Positions 8,230-16,414 of a stretch of DNA of 64,000 bases are shown here, in pieces. The notes under the pieces were generated by a model, which worked only from the letters and a program-made list of their open reading frames with translations, had not been told where the DNA came from and did no database searches. Source of the DNA: Candidatus Omnitrophota bacterium (GTDB taxonomy: Bacteria > Omnitrophota > Gorgyraeia > JABMRN01); the NCBI GenBank assembly GCA_028702395.1, contig JAQVOV010000001.1:1-64000 (forward strand), given 5' to 3'. A program made the position numbers and the translations under genes. Position 1 is the first letter of the stretch. Each line of letters starts with the position of its first letter.

Positions 8230-9129
8230 TTATCCTTGGGATAATTCTGTTATTCGTTTTTGGACATAGTCAACATCTTCAGCATTGGAAGACAGTTCTA
8301 TATATTTTTTGTAATATGCCAAGGCACTGGACGTGTTCTCAAGAACCTGATCATTAATTATTGCCAAGTTATAATAAGCGTTAGCATCTTTAGGGGAAAG
8401 AACGGAGATTTGCGTGAAGTAATCTATAGCTTTTTCGAAAAGCATATTTTCTATTGATAATAAAGCCAATTGATATAAAAAGTCTATTTTTTGTTTATCA
8501 AGTTCTTTCTGAATAACTGTTCCTTGAGAGGATACTGCTTGTTCTTTAGATAGAAGTTGTTCTTTTAGAGTGTTTTGTTCATTGTTCAAAGAAGAAATTT
8601 TTTCTTGAAGATCAGCAATTTGTTTTTTTAACGTTTCAACATAATGGGAATGGTCTTTGAAAACATCATAATAAGAGATCTGTGTATTTGCTAATTCTTT
8701 TACTTGTTTGGCGTATTCCTCTAATTTCTGATCAGGTATTTTTTGTATCTGTACTTGAGCAACAGGTTGTTGTTCGTCTGTAGATGAAAGCGTTTTATCT
8801 TTTTCGTTTATTATTTGTTGTTTAGCAGCAATATCCTGTTTGGCTTGTTCTAAAAGTTGTTGTGTTTGTGCTAACTGTTTTTCCAGTTCATTTGTTTTTT
8901 CAGTTAAAGCAGTGAACTGTGAAGAAAGCTCACTGTTCTGTGATGACATTTCTGTGATCTTTTTTTCAAGCAAAGGGGACATTGAAGTTTGCTGGGTTTT
9001 TGATGATGACAGCTGTGTGTTTGCGCTGCTAAAAAGAAAAATATTGAAAGATAATGAAAATAACAGTAAAACTACCAGGATAATTGTAGCAGAATTCCCC
9101 GAAGGATTATTTAAATATTTATATATCAC
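8230..9129 (-). CDS. Membrane-anchored coiled-coil/TPR protein
   Basis: 299 residues. An N-terminal membrane anchor (about 16-36, IILVVLLLFSLSFNIFLF) is followed by long Gln/Glu/Lys-rich coiled coils (about 55-205). A C-terminal TPR pair follows, with FEKAIDYFTQISVLSPKDAN and YNLAIINDQVLENTSSALAY. The layout resembles CpoB/YbgF-like envelope factors, but order and length differ, so only the architecture is claimed. First gene of a two-gene minus-strand unit. Confidence 0.7.
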   Translation of the reverse strand: MIYKYLNNPSGNSATIILVVLLLFSLSFNIFLFSSANTQLSSSKTQQTSMSPLLEKKITEMSSQNSELSSQFTALTEKTNELEKQLAQTQQLLEQAKQDIAAKQQIINEKDKTLSSTDEQQPVAQVQIQKIPDQKLEEYAKQVKELANTQISYYDVFKDHSHYVETLKKQIADLQEKISSLNNEQNTLKEQLLSKEQAVSSQGTVIQKELDKQKIDFLYQLALLSIENMLFEKAIDYFTQISVLSPKDANAYYNLAIINDQVLENTSSALAYYKKYIELSSNAEDVDYVQKRITELSQG

Positions 9130-9592
9130 AATTCCCCCTTAAAATAATATAATAAATAATAACATAAACTTGTGTAACCTTCAAGGGAAAAGTTTTTAGA
9201 GTACTGAGCATAAAGGGAATTTAAGGAAAAAGTAAAAAGCCTGCCTGCCGGCAGGCAGGGTAAAAGGAAAAAGGGAGGAACGTTCTGAAATAGGTTGTGC
9301 AAAACGAGCCACGAGCTCTGAGCTAAAGGAACGTTCTAAGAGCCAGTGAGATATAACTGTTTTACAAAGAAAAGTGCAAAAAAGGCAAAAATCCTAATAT
9401 TAAGATTTCACAATGGCAAAAACAATAAAACCTAGCTTTTTTATTTTAAGGATGGTAAACAGGGTTCTTTACAATGGTTGCAGGGATATTACAAATATGT
9501 TACAGTTCTGTTACATGTCCAGAGGAAAAAGATGTTATAATTGAATTGACAAAACAGGAAATTTTGGTAATATAATAAAGAAGAGGTAAATC
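9130..9592. other. Intergenic stretch with palindromic element and PilZ promoter
   Basis: Contains a short hairpin CCTGCCTGCCGGCAGGCAGG near 9240 inside a palindromic element (about 9221-9360) with the core variant GGAGGAACGTTCTGAAATAGG. A second GGAACGTTCT copy lies near 9329. The last 50 bases hold the promoter of the PilZ gene. No gene is seen. Confidence 0.7.
9546..9573 (+). promoter_or_regulatory. Sigma-70 type promoter of PilZ gene
   Basis: TTGACA (9546-9551), 16-base spacer, TAATAT (9568-9573) preceded by an extended TGG. An AGAGGT ribosome site lies before the ATG at 9593. Confidence 0.65.
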
Positions 9593-9937
9593 ATGATAGA
9601 TACAACTTATGAAAGAAGAGCATATAAAAGGATAAACAAGGGTTTTTCAGCTATTCTGCAGCCAGAACAATTAGGCGGTTTTCAGGATATGATAACCTTA
9701 AGGGATCTAAGCTGCGGCGGAGCCAGTTTTTTTTCTTCCAGCAAACTAGCTCAAGGAGCTATTGCTAATATGAAAATAACTCTTATACCAAACAAACCTT
9801 CCGTAGAATGTAGAGCACGAGTTTTAAGATCAGGCGTTGAAAGAAGCAGAGAACTTTTTCCAACAGCTGTTCAATTCATTGATATAGATGCTGCCCAAAA
9901 GTCTAGAATAGAAGATCTCATTGAATCTTTGAGCTAA
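9593..9937 (+). CDS. PilZ-domain protein
   Basis: 114-residue single-domain protein. The c-di-GMP signature is present as ERRAYKRINKG (RxxxR) near the N-terminus and RDLSCGGASF (D-x-S-x2-G) about 30 residues later, the spacing of c-di-GMP binding PilZ domains. No signal peptide or membrane segment. The window also encodes two HD-GYP phosphodiesterases (29331, 32465) and a PilB-like ATPase, so a role in c-di-GMP control of surface behaviour is plausible (inference). It has its own promoter. Confidence 0.85.
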   Translation: MIDTTYERRAYKRINKGFSAILQPEQLGGFQDMITLRDLSCGGASFFSSSKLAQGAIANMKITLIPNKPSVECRARVLRSGVERSRELFPTAVQFIDIDAAQKSRIEDLIESLS

Positions 9938-10049
9938 GCCTTTCCACACCGTATAACTTTTCATGACGATCCTCCGCACAATAGATTTGATATGGCTTAG
10001 AAGTCAGAGGTCAGAAGGGGCAGTTATCATTAAAAACACTGCTTATGAA

Positions 10050-10119
10050 AAAGATCCCTCGTAAGCGAAACACAGGTGTTTCGTAATTACTCGGGATTGA
10101 TTAAAGAACTTTTTTTATT
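10050..10119 (+). ncRNA. Structured RNA/hairpin element, copy 1 (unknown)
   Basis: Outer pair GATCCC/GGGATT encloses an inner hairpin CGAAACA-CAGG-TGTTTCG and is followed by GATTAAAGAACTTTTTTT. A second copy lies at 10145. The outer stem and tail are conserved while the inner stem sequence differs but still pairs, which suggests selection for RNA structure. Its role could be terminator, processed leader or unknown ncRNA. Confidence 0.45.
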
Positions 10120-10144
10120 CAAAAAAGCCTATTATTCAAAGAGG

Positions 10145-10210
10145 TGATCCCTCGGAAGGAAAAAGCAGTGCTTTTCCCATCTCCTAGGGATTAATTAAAG
10201 AACTTTTTTA
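10145..10210 (+). ncRNA. Structured RNA/hairpin element, copy 2 (unknown)
   Basis: Same layout as the element at 10050: GATCCC ... GGGATT, inner hairpin GGAAAAAGCA/TGCTTTTCC, then AATTAAAGAACTTTTTTA. The U-rich end would terminate transcription just upstream of the 6S RNA promoter. Confidence 0.45.
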
Positions 10211-10243
10211 TTAAAAAAAGTTCTTCTTAATTAAAAAAACAAG

Positions 10244-10252
10244 TGATACAAT
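10244..10252 (+). promoter_or_regulatory. Extended -10 promoter of 6S RNA
   Basis: TGATACAAT places a TGN-extended TACAAT about seven bases before the predicted 5' end of the 6S RNA. No convincing -35 box is seen. Confidence 0.5.
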
Positions 10253-10258
10253 AAAACC

Positions 10259-10425
10259 ATAGAAGGTTTCCCTGCTGTGTTCGCGATCGAGGTTTTGATA
10301 TTTTAGCCTATACTAAAATATTGGGAGCCTAACTCTAGCGTTCTCGAGGGATCGTTAGGAGGGCACCCCCCTTAATCTAAAGGGACTATAATATTTGATC
10401 TCTAACGGCATAAGCAGGGTTTTTT
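10259..10425 (+). ncRNA. ssrS: 6S RNA (SsrS-like)
   Basis: About 165 nt. The closing stem CCCTGCT (10270-10276) pairs with AGCAGGG (10413-10419). It is flanked inside by the 6S signatures GTGTTCGC on the 5' side and CGGCAT on the 3' side. The central part forms further short stems leading to a hairpin with TATTTTAG/CTAAAATA. 6S RNA mimics an open promoter and sequesters housekeeping RNA polymerase holoenzyme. A U-tailed terminator follows. The call rests on conserved ends and overall layout; a covariance-model search would settle it. Confidence 0.75.
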
Positions 10426-10456
10426 AAAAAGGTGAGCAACAGCTCACCTTTTTTAG
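10426..10456 (+). terminator. Rho-independent terminator after 6S RNA
   Basis: GGTGAGC (10431-10437), loop AACA, GCTCACC (10442-10448), flanked by A-rich and T-rich runs (aaaaa / tttttt). Confidence 0.85.
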
Positions 10457-10641
10457 AGACCAGTGACCAGAGACCAGAATAAATTGATTTAAAGATAAAA
10501 GATACAAAGATACAAAGATAAGAAGTTTTTAAAAGGTATAAAGATTTAATAGAAATTCGTAATTTAATCTTAGGATGAATGTTTTAAAGATAACCGGGAT
10601 ACAAAATGTTCTGGTTTCTGGTCTCTGGTATCTGGTTTCTA
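10457..10641. repeat. Intergenic palindromic element, AGAGACCAG-arm type
   Basis: Left arm agaccagtgaccagagaccag pairs with right arm ctggtttctggtctctggtat. The loop contains AATAAATTGATTTAAAGATAA, as in other copies. It ends in AAACGCTATGAACGGAG just before rarA. Confidence 0.75.
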
Positions 10642-10661
10642 AACGCTATGAACGGAGTTAG

Positions 10662-11969
10662 ATGGACCTCTTCTTACATCAATACACCTCAGAGAACGAA
10701 CCATTAGCATCTCGCATTAGACCGATTGCACTGGACGGTGTTTTTGGACAGGAACATATTTTGTCTCAAGGCAAGCTTTTGAGAAGAGCCATAGAATCAG
10801 ACAAGATATCTTCAGTTATTTTTTATGGTCCTCCGGGATGCGGAAAAACTACTCTGGCTAGAGTTATTTGCCAGATGACAGAGTCAAATTATGTGCAATT
10901 GAATGCTGTAAAGAACAATGTAACAGATATACGAAAAGTCATTAGCCAAGCTGAAAAAAAATTTGCTATTGATAAGAAAAAAACAATAGTTGTCATTGAT
11001 GAAATACATAGGTTCAATAAAGCTCAACAGGATGCTTTAATGGAGGATGTTGAGAAAGGAAATCCTATCTTAATAGGGACAACAACAGAAAACCCATTTT
11101 TTTCTGTTAATTCTGCACTTTTGTCTAGATCTCAGATCTTTGAGTTTAAACCCCTTTCAAAAGAAAATATAAAAGACATTTTAAAAACAGCAGTAAAGGA
11201 TGACGTCAATGGTCTTGGGAAGATGAAAATAAAGATCACAGAAGAGGCCTTGGAGCACCTTTGCCAAAAGTGCGAAGGAGATGCCAGAATAGCTTTAAGT
11301 GCTTTGGAATTAGGGGCTTTAACTACACAACCAAATAGTAAAGGTATTATTGTTTTTGATCAACATGTTGCACAGGAATCCATACAAAAAAAGATAGTTT
11401 TATATGATAAGGACGGTGACGGTCATTATGATACAGCAAGTGCTTTTATTAAAAGCATGAGAGGGTCAGACCCTGACGCAGCTTTATATTGGCTGGCAAA
11501 AATGATAGTTGCCGGAGAAGATGTGAAATTTGTTGCAAGGCGTATTGTTATATGCGCATCTGAAGATGTTGGTAATGCGGATCCTCATGCTTTGATAATA
11601 GCAAATGCAGCCTGTCAATCTGCTGAAAGGGTAGGTTTTCCTGAAGCAAGGATAATTTTAGCACAAGCCTGTGTTTATGTTGCATGTGCTCCGAAATCAA
11701 ATGCAGTTTATCTGGCAATTGATTCAGCTATAGAAGATGTGAACAATAACATTATCCAAAAAGTCCCAAAACATTTAAAAGATACTCATTATAAAGGAGC
11801 CAAAGAAATGGGACACGGTAAAGATTATAAATATGCACATGATTATGAGAATCATTATGTTAAACAAGAATATATGCCTGAAAAAAAACAATATTATTTT
11901 CCGACAAATATGGGATATGAAAAAAAGATCAAGGAATGGATAGAAAGGTTGAAAAAAGAGAATGGTTAA
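10662..11969 (+). CDS. rarA: Replication-associated recombination protein RarA (MgsA), AAA+ ATPase
   Basis: AAA+ ATPase related to clamp-loader subunits and WRNIP1 that acts at stalled forks. It has PIALDGVFGQEHILSQGKLL near the N-terminus, Walker A GPPGCGKTTLA, Walker B VVIDEIHRFNKAQQDA, sensor-1 GTTTENPFFSVN, and the C-terminal RarA block ASAFIKSMRGSDPDAALYWL with SEDVGNADPHAL. Length 435 is typical. The stop overlaps the following PP-loop gene by 8 bases, so the two are translationally coupled. Confidence 0.95.
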   Translation: MDLFLHQYTSENEPLASRIRPIALDGVFGQEHILSQGKLLRRAIESDKISSVIFYGPPGCGKTTLARVICQMTESNYVQLNAVKNNVTDIRKVISQAEKKFAIDKKKTIVVIDEIHRFNKAQQDALMEDVEKGNPILIGTTTENPFFSVNSALLSRSQIFEFKPLSKENIKDILKTAVKDDVNGLGKMKIKITEEALEHLCQKCEGDARIALSALELGALTTQPNSKGIIVFDQHVAQESIQKKIVLYDKDGDGHYDTASAFIKSMRGSDPDAALYWLAKMIVAGEDVKFVARRIVICASEDVGNADPHALIIANAACQSAERVGFPEARIILAQACVYVACAPKSNAVYLAIDSAIEDVNNNIIQKVPKHLKDTHYKGAKEMGHGKDYKYAHDYENHYVKQEYMPEKKQYYFPTNMGYEKKIKEWIERLKKENG

Positions 11970-12954
11970 AGCTATAGGATTATTCAGCGGAGGGCTTGAT
12001 AGTATTCTTGCATGTAAATTAATAATGGAGCAGGGCATAAAGGTGAAAGGACTTGCTTTTCTTATGGATTTTGCATCTAGAGATACTGATGGATTTAAGG
12101 AAAGACTTAAAAAAACAGCCAAGCAGATAAACCTTGAACTGGATATCATCGATGTTTCCGAAGAATTTTTAGAGCTAATACGAAATCCAGTGCATGGTTT
12201 CGGGAAAAATCTGAACCCTTGTATAGATTGCAAGACTTTTTTTCTTACAAAAGCAAAAGAGATAATGGATAAAGAAGGCTATGATCTTATTTTTACAGGA
12301 GAAGTTATCGGTCAACGGCCAATGTCTCAGAGAAAAGAAGCGCTTAATATAATAAGTAATAGCTCCGGATTAAAGGGTACATTGCTTAGGCCTCTTTCTG
12401 CAAAAATATTACCTGAAACAGCAGCAGAACAAAAAGGGTTAGTGGACAGGTCAAAGCTTCTTGATCTCAATGGACGTTCAAGAAAGCCTCAAATGGCTTT
12501 AGCTCAAAAGTATGGGATCAAAATTTATGGAACTCCTGCAGGAGGGTGTCTCTTAACAGATCCTATTTTTGCAAAAAGATTATTGGATATTATAGAGCAT
12601 GATTCATTAGATAAGGAAAGTATAAAACTATTAAAATTTGGAAGACATTTCCGGTTAGATGCAAAAACCAAGGTCATTGTAGGCAGGGACGAAAAAGAAA
12701 ATGATATTATAGAAGAACAAGTACAAGAAAATGATCTGCTTTTCGAAGGTGATGATTTTTCAAGCCCGATCGGATTACTTAGAGGCAATATTACACAGGA
12801 AAATATAAAAAAAGCAGCGGAATTAGTTGTTTCACATACAAGGGAGAGTGCCAAGGAAAAAGTCAAAGTGATATTTTGGCCTAAAGAAGGGTTTGTTGAT
12901 GTCCTGGATGTTTCTGCAGCTAGTCCAAAAGAAAGAGAAACCCTAAGAATATAA
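11962..12954 (+). CDS. PP-loop ATP-pyrophosphatase family protein (tRNA-thiolation-like)
   Basis: 330 residues. The N-terminal SGGLDSILA is a PP-loop for ATP adenylation as in ThiI/MnmA/TtcA. NPCIDCKTFF and FTGEVIGQRPMSQR follow, and then GTPAGGCLLTDP, a Cys-containing segment seen in ThiI/MnmA-like proteins of anaerobes. The C-terminal half (about 200-330) is a separate domain without clear motif. It is likely a tRNA sulfur-transfer enzyme (inference), but the substrate cannot be named. It overlaps rarA. Confidence 0.65.
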   Translation: MVKAIGLFSGGLDSILACKLIMEQGIKVKGLAFLMDFASRDTDGFKERLKKTAKQINLELDIIDVSEEFLELIRNPVHGFGKNLNPCIDCKTFFLTKAKEIMDKEGYDLIFTGEVIGQRPMSQRKEALNIISNSSGLKGTLLRPLSAKILPETAAEQKGLVDRSKLLDLNGRSRKPQMALAQKYGIKIYGTPAGGCLLTDPIFAKRLLDIIEHDSLDKESIKLLKFGRHFRLDAKTKVIVGRDEKENDIIEEQVQENDLLFEGDDFSSPIGLLRGNITQENIKKAAELVVSHTRESAKEKVKVIFWPKEGFVDVLDVSAASPKERETLRI

Positions 12955-13144
12955 AGACTGAATAAACTTTAATGGCTAACGACAAAAGATCTCACCAAAA
13001 AACAAAAGAAAAGGAAAAATTCATTCTCCTAATGCGATCATAAAAAGATTGCATAAAGGTGTGAAAAGTGATAGGCTATTGGCTGAAGCTAACTATTTTT
13101 TGCTAAAAAGCAACCGGCTATAGCGAAAAAAAGGAGAAGACAAC

Positions 13145-13372
13145 ATGGTGAAAAAATATGTAAGCCCCACAATGAAAGCAGTCGAACTTGAACCAAAGCA
13201 AGCAATAATACAAGTTTGTGTAATTGGCGGAGTATATATGAGAAATGTTCCTCTTGCCCCTATTTGTTTTCCGGCAGGAACAGACATGACAGGAATATGT
13301 TCTGTTTCAGTAAAAGGACAAGAAACAGGGAGCGTATCTCTTTCCCCTGTTGGTGAACTGCCAGGATCATAA
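13145..13372 (+). CDS. Three-cysteine repeat-family peptide 1
   Basis: 75-residue member of a dispersed seven-gene family (others at 26372, 43174, 43573, 46848, 47309, 50637). Conserved N-terminal half: KKYVSPTMKAVELEPKQA, then IIQVCVIGGVY. The variable half has Cys in PICFPAG and again in GICSVSVKGQ, and the end is PGS. Unlike most relatives it has a ribosome site (AAGGAGA, 13131) upstream. No family is recognised. It could be a secreted peptide precursor or a small structural protein; there is no maturation gene next to it. Confidence 0.75.
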   Translation: MVKKYVSPTMKAVELEPKQAIIQVCVIGGVYMRNVPLAPICFPAGTDMTGICSVSVKGQETGSVSLSPVGELPGS

Positions 13373-13420
13373 TCGGCAGTAGGGGCAATGAATTGCCCCT
13401 ACAAAAAAACAAAGGTAAAA

Positions 13421-13654
13421 ATGCATAATTGTTCACAATGCCCTAAAAAACATTCTTGCGATAGCGAGTTAAACACAAAAGATACTTTAAAAGCTATCCT
13501 AAAAATTTTCATTATGCCTTTTTTTTTGTTTTTAATAGGTATTACCATAGGCGTTGCACTGTTCTCTAAAAACGAGTTTCGCTATTTAATAGGGTTTATG
13601 TTAGGGTTTATGTTAATTGTTCTTAATTTTGTAGTTATAAGGCAACCGAAATGA
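13421..13654 (+). CDS. Small membrane protein with Cys-rich N-terminus
   Basis: 77 residues from the ATG at 13421, which has AAAGGT upstream. The earlier ATG at 13388 is part of a hairpin (GGGGCAATGAATTGCCCC) and is not preferred. The N-terminus HNCSQCPKKHSC carries three Cys and one CxxC, followed by two hydrophobic helices (about 25-47 and 50-70). This resembles RseC/MucC-type or Rnf-linked small membrane proteins in layout only. It sits between a peptide gene and ccdA, so a redox role is possible (inference). Confidence 0.5.
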   Translation: MHNCSQCPKKHSCDSELNTKDTLKAILKIFIMPFFLFLIGITIGVALFSKNEFRYLIGFMLGFMLIVLNFVVIRQPK

Positions 13655-13659
13655 GTATT

Positions 13660-13840
13660 GAGTAGTATGTCTGTGCGTCATGAGTATTGCGTCATGGGTA
13701 ATGTGTCTGAGTGTCTTGTGTCCGCCTGCAGGCGAGACAGGTTTGCTGTGGAATTCTAAAATGTAGTTTTCCTCAAAAGACGCAGTACTCATTACACACT
13801 ACTCATGACACACAGACACATTACCCATGACCCATGACAC
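13660..13840. repeat. Intergenic palindromic element, GTCATGAGTA-arm type
   Basis: Left arm (tgtctgtgcgtcatgagtattgcgtcatgg...) is complementary to right arm (acgcagtactcattacacactactcatgac...). The centre has a CGCCTGCAGGCG hairpin and the segment TTTGCTGTGGAATTCTAAAA. Related arms occur at 26036, 28318, 40702 and 52160. Confidence 0.75.
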
Positions 13841-13854
13841 GTTTGGAGGTTAAC

Positions 13855-14541
13855 ATGACAGAGAATGTTTCTGTTTTCATGGCTTTTGGAGCAGGGCTTG
13901 TTTCTTTTTTTAGCCCGTGTGTTTTTCCTTTGATACCGGCCTTTTTATCGTATTTAACAGGCATCTCTTTTTCTAGCATTGAGAACATTTCTTTGGAAGA
14001 GAAAAAGGAAATAAGACGAAAAACAATAAACCATACCTTATGGTTTATTGGGGGATTTACAGTTGTTTTTGTTTTGCTTGGTCTAACTTCCAGTTTTGTA
14101 GGAAAATTCTTTTTACAATATCAAAAGGTATTCCTTAAGATGGGCGCGGTCTTAATAATTTTCTTAGGCCTGTTCGTTATGGGATTATTAAAAATACCTG
14201 CAATGGCTAAACATGCACAAATTGATTATCGCAAGAAAAGAATAAGCTATATTGGTTCCTGCTTAGTTGGAATGAGCTTTGCCTTTGCATGGACCCCATG
14301 CGTAGGGCCTATTCTGGCTTCAGTTTTAATATATGCAAGTTCTGCTGCCAGCATGCAAAAAGGAGCTTTTCTTTTGGCTGTATTTTCATTGGGAATGGGA
14401 ATTCCTTTTTTAATAGCAGCAATTTTCATAAACTCTTTTTTGTTGATTTTTTCAAAAATAAAGAGGATAATAAAATATGTAAATATATTATGCGGGATAG
14501 GGTTGGTTGTTTTTGGTATTTTAATATTAATAGGGAGGTAA
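13855..14541 (+). CDS. ccdA: CcdA/DsbD-family cytochrome c biogenesis membrane protein
   Basis: Transmembrane thiol transporter moving electrons from cytoplasmic thioredoxin to exported thioredoxin-like proteins. Six membrane helices are visible. The paired Cys motifs sit in SFFSPCVFPLIPAFLSYLTG (helix 1) and AFAWTPCVGPILASVL (helix 4), the defining CcdA features. The ATG at 13855 is chosen because GGAGG lies at 13845; an upstream ATG at 13834 lies in a repeat. 228 residues. Downstream genes encode its likely exported partners. Confidence 0.93.
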   Translation: MTENVSVFMAFGAGLVSFFSPCVFPLIPAFLSYLTGISFSSIENISLEEKKEIRRKTINHTLWFIGGFTVVFVLLGLTSSFVGKFFLQYQKVFLKMGAVLIIFLGLFVMGLLKIPAMAKHAQIDYRKKRISYIGSCLVGMSFAFAWTPCVGPILASVLIYASSAASMQKGAFLLAVFSLGMGIPFLIAAIFINSFLLIFSKIKRIIKYVNILCGIGLVVFGILILIGR

Positions 14542-14543
14542 AT

Positions 14544-15023
14544 ATGAAAAAAATATGGGGGTTTTGTTTATTGTTCTTTTTTATAGTGAGCATGTGTACT
14601 GCATTATATGCTCAGCCTCAGCAGGCTCATGATTTTGTGATAAAAGATATTTCCGGAAATGATATCAAATTATCAGATCATAAAGGGAAAGTGATATTTC
14701 TTAACTTTTTTGCTACTTGGTGTCCTCCATGCAGAATGGAAATGCCTGATTTTAATGATATTGCAAAAGCCTATCCGGATGATGTAGCTGTAATTGCCAT
14801 AAACGTTGATAATGAACCGGAATTAAATATCAGAGAGTTCGTTAATGAACAAGGACTTGTTTTTCCTGTATGTGTAGACACACAGGGATTATCCCAATTA
14901 TATGGACCTATACGTGCTATTCCTGTTACTATTGTGATAGACAAGGATTTTTTAATAGCAGAAAGATATGTTGGTGCAAGGTCAAGAGATGTATTCGAGG
15001 AAGACATAAAAAGGTTGCAATAA
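14544..15023 (+). CDS. Exported TlpA/ResA-like thioredoxin
   Basis: 160 residues starting two bases after the ccdA stop, with GGGAGG upstream of the ATG. Signal sequence MKKIWGFCLLFFFIVSMCTA; then a TlpA-like domain with NFFATWCPPCRMEMPDF (WCPPC) and a cis-Pro at AIPVTIVID. It probably keeps periplasmic cysteines reduced, fed by CcdA. The CxxC is intact, in contrast to the next gene. Confidence 0.9.
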   Translation: MKKIWGFCLLFFFIVSMCTALYAQPQQAHDFVIKDISGNDIKLSDHKGKVIFLNFFATWCPPCRMEMPDFNDIAKAYPDDVAVIAINVDNEPELNIREFVNEQGLVFPVCVDTQGLSQLYGPIRAIPVTIVIDKDFLIAERYVGARSRDVFEEDIKRLQ

Positions 15024-15024
15024 A

Positions 15025-15657
15025 ATGAAAAAAATCATTTGCTTGATCCTGTGTTTTGTTTTTTATTGTACGATATGTTTTTCCGATGGGCTTAAAAAAG
15101 CACCTGGGTTTTCATTAAGGAAAGTTTCTTTTGGAGATACTTCTTCAGTATCTCTTGATGAGTATAAGCAAAATATCGTTCTATTGGTTTTTTTTGCAAG
15201 ATGGAACATTCCTTCAGTTAATCAAATACCTGTTATAGAAGGTGTTGCGGATAGTTATCAGGAAGTTATTGCCTTAGGGATAAACTCATCTTTAGATGCA
15301 GACAATAATTTAACCAGATTTGAAAATCAGATGAGTGCAAATTTCCCTTTCCTTGCTTCAGACGGAGTTGTTACTCAAAAGTATGGTGTTGGTCAAAATT
15401 TGCCTGTAGTTGTTCTTATAACAGCAGATAGCCAGGAAATATACAAGAAATATACAGGGCCGGTTTCTTATCAAAAGCTTAAACAAGATATAGATAAACT
15501 TTTAGCAGAAGAAAAAGCGAAAAGGGAGGAAGAAAAATTAAAAGAAAAGCTAAAAGAAACACAAGAAGATTCAAAAGAAACCAGTAATGAAACCAAGACA
15601 GAGCATGAAATTATCTATAATACCGTGCAAGACACAGAGGAAACGCAAAGCCCTTAA
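15025..15657 (+). CDS. Exported thioredoxin-fold protein lacking the CxxC motif
   Basis: 210 residues directly after the TlpA-like gene (ATG one base past its stop). The signal peptide MKKIICLILCFVFYCTICFS is followed by an AhpC/TlpA-type domain. Where the redox motif should be it reads FFARWNIPSVNQIP, so both cysteines are gone. The cis-Pro area NLPVVVLIT is kept. A charged C-terminal tail of about 45 residues is rich in Glu/Lys. It is likely a non-catalytic, possibly structural or chaperone-like, paralogue of its neighbour. Confidence 0.8.
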   Translation: MKKIICLILCFVFYCTICFSDGLKKAPGFSLRKVSFGDTSSVSLDEYKQNIVLLVFFARWNIPSVNQIPVIEGVADSYQEVIALGINSSLDADNNLTRFENQMSANFPFLASDGVVTQKYGVGQNLPVVVLITADSQEIYKKYTGPVSYQKLKQDIDKLLAEEKAKREEEKLKEKLKETQEDSKETSNETKTEHEIIYNTVQDTEETQSP

Positions 15658-15670
15658 AAGATAGGAAATA

Positions 15671-16276
15671 ATGGTAATAACTAAACAAAAACAGATCGAA
15701 AAAATAAAGCAGTTTCTTAAGCCTAAAGAGAGAATTTTTATTATTGGATGCGGGGAATGTGCAACTGTTTGTGCTACTGGCGGAGAACCTGAAATTTTAA
15801 AAATGAAAAAGCTCTTAGAGCAAGAGGAGTTCAGCATAACAGGATTTGCAATTCCTGATGCTCCTTGTAATGCAGTACAAATAAGAAAGGTTTTAAGGGA
15901 AAACAAGCAAATATTGGCTGGTTCGGATTCTATACTTGTTCTTGCATGCGGATTAGGTGCACAATCTATAAAAGATAATATGGTACAGGATCTTGCTATA
16001 CATATCGGGTGTGATACTCTTGGGATGGGACAAACAGCCAAAAATAACGAGTTTCCTCAAACTTGTGTAGGATGTGGAGATTGCATTTTAGAACTCACAG
16101 ATACTATATGTCCTGTGGCTAATTGTGCGAAAAGCTTGATGAATGGGCCTTGTGGAGGCCAAAATAAAGGTAAATGTGAAATAAACAAGGAAAAAGACTG
16201 TGCTTGGATCAAAATATATGAGTCTTTAAAAAAGAAAGATAGTGTATATTTATTAAAAGAAATACGATATTCTTAA
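15671..16276 (+). CDS. metV: Methylenetetrahydrofolate reductase C-terminal (MetV-like) protein
   Basis: 201 residues. The Cys-rich C-terminus CVGCGDC ... CPVANCAKSLMNGPCGGQ ... GKCEINKEKDCAWIKIYE is the hallmark of the MTHFR C-terminal family (MetV), which partners MetF in acetogens and related anaerobes. The N-terminal region holds further Cys (GCGECATVCATGG). No metF is present in the window. Together with rnf and glycine cleavage genes it points to folate-linked one-carbon metabolism with ferredoxin/NADH bifurcation. Confidence 0.85.
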   Translation: MVITKQKQIEKIKQFLKPKERIFIIGCGECATVCATGGEPEILKMKKLLEQEEFSITGFAIPDAPCNAVQIRKVLRENKQILAGSDSILVLACGLGAQSIKDNMVQDLAIHIGCDTLGMGQTAKNNEFPQTCVGCGDCILELTDTICPVANCAKSLMNGPCGGQNKGKCEINKEKDCAWIKIYESLKKKDSVYLLKEIRYS

Positions 16277-16414
16277 GGAAAAAGCAGATCTGTTTAACTA
16301 GTTGTACTGGTTGCACTGGTTAAAGGAACCTTCCAAATATGGTTTAGAAAAAAGGGATGTTTTTAAAATAAAAGATAGCATAAATAGTCTTTTATAGTAT
16401 AATAAATAGGAAAT

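Noticed and set aside
12972..13043. 23-codon frame (starting MANDKRSHQ) after the PP-loop gene
   Set aside because: No ribosome site or family match, so it is probably spacer.
13388..13420. Upstream start of the small Cys-rich membrane protein
   Set aside because: The ATG lies inside a perfect hairpin of the intergenic type; the ATG at 13421 is better placed.
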